Below are positions 60,693 through 64,000 of a DNA stretch of 64,000 bases, piece after piece; position 1 is the first letter of the stretch; each line of letters begins with the position of its first letter. Source of the stretch: Erythroxylum novogranatense. Taxonomy: Eukaryota > Streptophyta > Magnoliopsida > Malpighiales > Erythroxylaceae. The stretch is from NCBI GenBank assembly GCA_029891385.1, contig CM057230.1, positions 22,758,847 to 22,822,846 of the forward strand. Direction: 5' to 3'. The notes below the pieces were generated by a model. That model was given only the letters and a program-made list of their open reading frames with translations, was not told where the DNA came from and did no database searches. Both the position numbers and the translations under genes were made by a program.

Positions 60693-62084
60693 CATTTTAT
60701 TATGCATGATTTCGGTTCGTATATGTGATGCATGGGTTGGCAATTAAAATTTGCATGTTGCATATGTTTATGTGATAGAAATATAAGTTTTCTTCATTTG
60801 GTTTGTAACAAGGAGGGTGGACTATCTTTGCCATGTTTCCTCCTTGGCTTCATTTTTATGTGTTCTTTGATTTTGTAATGTACAAATTTCTGTAATATTG
60901 AAGATGGAGCAACCATGGTTCGAAGAAAAGGATAGGTAATGGTTTTGATTTTTTGTTTTGGTTTAATGACTTTTTCAGTTTTGTAAGTTTTTCAAATGCT
61001 CGAATTTTATATTCCTATTGACATTTTCAATTTTGTAAGTTTTACAAATGCTGGAATTTTGTATTCCTATTGACAAATTCGTTTTTGTGAGGTTTACAAA
61101 TGCTGGATTTTTTGTTTTCCTAGTAACAAATTTTGATTTTATGAAGAACAAAACTTGTTGAAATATAAATGTCATTAACACTTGTTTATTGGTTGGGCTG
61201 GGTCATGTGAGCGAAGAGTTCGAAGTGGAAGATCTAAGTCCAAGAAGAAATTTCTGAGCCTAAAAGCCTTGTAATTTTATTTATGTTCTAGGATGGATAA
61301 TCAAAAATTGCTTATTAGTTCATGAGATGAATGGATGAATGGATGCAAATAATATGCGTTATTATGTGATTGTATGCCATTAAGAAAATTGCCAATCCCA
61401 CACTTTGCCATGCATTGATTTTGTATGAGATATATAATAAAACAATATAGGATGGATAATAAATTGCATCTAGACAAGATGATATTTATTAAAACTTAAA
61501 AACCAAAAAGATTGAGTGGGAAAGGATTCTCATGTGAGACTTCGCTATCTCCATGTGATGGCCTATTTGCATGTGGTGAAGTATTACTCCCCACTGGAGG
61601 ACATGAATCCTCTTTTATAGGTTGGGTCTCCTAAAGGATAAGTCTACTCATTGGTAGCAATTATGACCTCCCATCGAGGTATGGTTTGCAAGTACCTTTA
61701 GTGGATGAATCAAATGGTTACACACTCAAAATAATTTATCAATAACCTACCCACCGTAGCTCTGTTGATAAATGTATGGACCAAATTATGGCACTTCTTA
61801 AAAAGTTAGGCATGAAGATGCTTGGTAGTTTTTTTAGTAGGAGGGTCCTAGTTTTTCTTTTAATGGATAAGATTGTCCACCGTCACTTAGTCTATTATAG
61901 ATAAGAAAAATAACCGTCATATAAAGATTTTTTTAAGTTTTGTTAAATCTATCATCATACGTACATGCATTATTATTTTATACCAAGTTCCAATATTTTG
62001 ACTAGTAAGCTTATTCTTTAATAATTTATATTTTCAGGCATAATCACCACAATATGAACCATCTCATAATGCTATTGACTAATA
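60693..62084 (+). other. Copia leader, no coding frame
   Basis: This is AT-rich leader DNA between the primer-binding site and gag. It includes three near-repeats of a 60-bp unit with TTTTGTAAGTTT and ACAAATGCTGGA (about 60975-61120). Nothing else was recognised. Confidence 0.5.
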
Positions 62085-62840
62085 ACAAATTAGAAAAAGA
62101 GTCAAATTTAATAAATGGAGATGTAACCTCAACATCGTTCTCCAATTTGAACGAATTTCATGGGTATTAACTAACAATGAGCCTCACCTCCGAGTGATAA
62201 ATCAACTTTTGAGTAAGTCCAACAACATGAGCAATGACAAAATGCTGATGAGACTGTCAAGTGCTATATTCTGGCTTCTGTCAGCGTAATGTTGCATAAG
62301 CAACTTACAGGCATGAAAAATGCCGGTGCAATGGTCCATCACCTACATGAGATATTTGGTGTGAGGACCCAGTCTGCAAGGGTAAAAGATATCCAAACCT
62401 TTCATAATATCAAACAAAAACCTGGTGAACTAGTGCAGGATTACATTCTTAAGGTAACCTCTATGATTACTAAGGCTGAGATGCTTATGGTGGACATAGA
62501 TGCAAAAACACAAATGATTATGATCATTAATAACTTAAACTCTTCTTTTAGTAGTTTAAATTGGACTATGAACTCAACACCAAGGATTACATCTTGAGTG
62601 AGTTGATGAATACCCTCCAAAGTATGGAGTAGATATTAAATATCAAGGTTAATGGGCCAGAAGCTAATGTAGCATCTTCTTCTAAGCCCAAGGGTAAGGG
62701 TAAGCAAAAGAAGAAGGCCCCAATGAAAAAGAAGGCCCAAACAGGGTTCAAAGCCCAACTCATGAATAAGAAGGCCAAAGAGGACACCAAGGGAAAGTGT
62801 TTCCACTGTTGTGAGAAGGGCCACTAAAAAAATTTTGTGC
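62085..62840 (+). pseudogene. Copia gag
   Basis: A frame near 62115-62195 has RCNLNIVLQFERISWVLTNN. After breaks, the UBN2-type core continues with CYILASVSVMLHKQLTGMKN, HHLHEIFG and YILKVTSMITKAEMLMV (to 62595). A Lys-rich linker precedes a knuckle, CFHCCEKGH. There a stop replaces the usual Trp after the His and the last Cys is lost. It is the particle protein in intact elements; here it is inactive. Confidence 0.78.
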
Positions 62841-62889
62841 ATTCTACCATGATTCCCTAAAAAGTAATCAAGATATGGGTTTCTTAATT

Positions 62890-63180
62890 TTGTTAGGAAC
62901 TAGAAATGTGGCATATTAATGTAATTCATGGATATTACACTCAGGAGCCACTGACCATGTTTGCAATTCTTTGCAGGGGTTTTAGCAAAGGAAAAGACTA
63001 CTTAAAGACCAGTTTCAAGTCAAGATAGTAGATGGATCCTACATTTCAGCAGAATCAGTGGGAGTAGTTATCTTAGACTTTCTTAGTGGTCATACGTTAT
63101 ACTTGGAGGATGTATATTACATCCCAATGATTGTAAGGAACATGATATATATTTTTTGTTTAATAAAATCTAGTTATGAC
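62890..63180 (+). pseudogene. Copia protease start
   Basis: The frame reads WILHSGATDHVCNSLQGF and then VEDVYYIP-like and LIKS-type ends. The catalytic Asp of the usual WILDSGATDH is His (codon 62938-62940). The frame is cut by LTR C at 63236, just before the pre-integrase domain. Confidence 0.75.
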
Positions 63181-63235
63181 AAAATCATTAAACACCATAG
63201 AATTAATAAAACCAAGACAGTCCAATAACTCTAGC

Positions 63236-64000
63236 TGTTGGGACCCGATCCGAAAACCGGATCCCAAACGGAAAAGCAGAACGAAAAACAGAATCGAATG
63301 GAAACGAAATTTCGTGATCGAAATTTCAATCAAAACAAAGCATAAGAATCGAAAGCGAAGTGCATACTCAAGCAAATGCAAATCGTAATCGAATACCAAA
63401 TCGATGTAAATCAATAGAATCGAATCATAAAGCGGGATAAACGAAATAATCAATTAAATGAAACATATCCGACATCCGAGAACAATAATCAAAGAAAACG
63501 ATCGAATGAACATAATCGCGTTGGAAACCCTAAGACGTACCATTCCGAAATCTGGTATAATTTTTTTTCTTTCTTATTCCTTGTCTTTTCTTTCTTAATC
63601 ACTTTATTTCATTACATACAAAATCATCATATGCTTGAATACTCATACAAATCCCAAATCGCACTCAAATCATAATAAACTTCTTAATATTAATACCAAT
63701 ATCATAAATCCATCTTTCATACATCTAAATTTTATTTTCTTCTTTTCAATTTATTTTCTAACAAAATTCAAGAAGATAATTCATTGCATTTATCCTATCC
63801 CAAAAATTCCTGCAAAGCCAAAATACACTTCTAAAATCACAAAATCCAGAATCATCGGACTCTCCCGTCCGGAATCCAAACACCAGCAACAAACACAATC
63901 TTAGTTCTAAACACTTCAATCAAATTCCATATCAATTAACACTATATTTTCCCAAAATCATACACAATTTCATATACAATTTCCAAAATTATTTACAATT
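63236..64000 (-). mobile_element. Second LTR of type C, cut by the window edge
   Basis: From 63236 (TGTTGGGACCCG) the sequence is the reverse complement of the end of LTR C, including the GGATCC-containing stretch and the GAAATTTC words. Later blocks (AAATTTTATAC..-like and Arg-codon-rich stretches) also fit. The preceding five bases, CTAGC, are the expected target duplication, whose partner lies outside the window. Whether it is solo or one end of a full element cannot be seen. Confidence 0.8.

Larger units (their letters stand above)
41313..64000 (+). mobile_element. Ty1/copia element, 5' part, carrying the deep nest
   Basis: The LTR begins TGTAAATATAATGCCCTAA at 41313 and ends near 60675. 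Solo LTR B, element A and LTR C are all nested within it. A primer-binding site, a copia gag and a protease start follow. The copy is cut at 63236 by another LTR of type C. Integrase, RT and the 3' LTR are outside the window or lost. Confidence 0.75.

Noticed and set aside
1..64000. Search for tRNA, rRNA, bacterial defence or phage-like systems
   Set aside because: Nothing of that kind was seen. The TGGTATCAGAGC-like words are retrotransposon primer sites, not tRNA genes.

Overview
The window looks like nuclear DNA of a flowering plant, probably a eudicot. It is AT-rich intergenic sequence packed with degraded LTR and LINE retrotransposons. It has one intact spliced host gene, with plant-like GT-AG introns and a plastid-type N-terminus, and the remains of a second host gene. 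No rRNA, tRNA, CRISPR array or bacterial-type operon is seen. The species cannot be told from the sequence.

Layout. 1-8.1 kb: a minus-strand Ty1/copia element of SIRE/Maximus type (232-6586, candidate TSD AGCTC), probably interrupted by another LTR-like insertion, next to the RT/RNase H remains of an older copia element (6.6-8.1 kb). 8.1-14.0 kb: a nearly full-length minus-strand L1-type LINE bounded by a 14-bp target duplication. 14.0-16.5 kb: unassigned AT-rich DNA. 16.5-23.6 kb: a five-exon gene for a 297-residue, six-helix DUF2301-type membrane protein with a likely plastid transit peptide. Its third intron holds an LTR-less, antisense Ty3/gypsy chromovirus remnant. 24.05-25.15 kb: a broken PHD-RING gene fragment of ORTHRUS/VIM-like type on the minus strand.

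25.2-64 kb: one large nest of retrotransposons. A minus-strand LINE (3' tail at 25186, ORF2 up to about 41312) is split by three insertions: a complete 10.6-kb Tat-type Ty3/gypsy element (25355-35959, TSD AAAGT), a 2.25-kb solo LTR (37858-40108, TSD TTGTC) and a copia element starting at 41313. The 5' LTR of that copia element is split by a solo LTR 'B' (43354-60453, TSD ATACG). B is split by a coding-free, long-LTR element 'A' (45177-58319, TSD TTTGA). The 3' LTR of A is split by solo LTR 'C' (54492-57838, TSD CTACG). A second copy of LTR C, in the opposite orientation, begins at 63236 inside the copia pol gene and runs off the window.

The only gene expected to make a functional host protein is the DUF2301 gene. 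All retrotransposon reading frames carry stops, frameshifts or replaced catalytic residues. The most informative signals are the nesting order proved by target duplications, the LARD-like element A, a CG-rich patch that differs between the two LTRs of A while its flanks stay nearly identical, an antisense gene with its own TATA-like box inside the Tat element, and the possibility that the whole nest sits in an intron of the broken PHD-RING gene.
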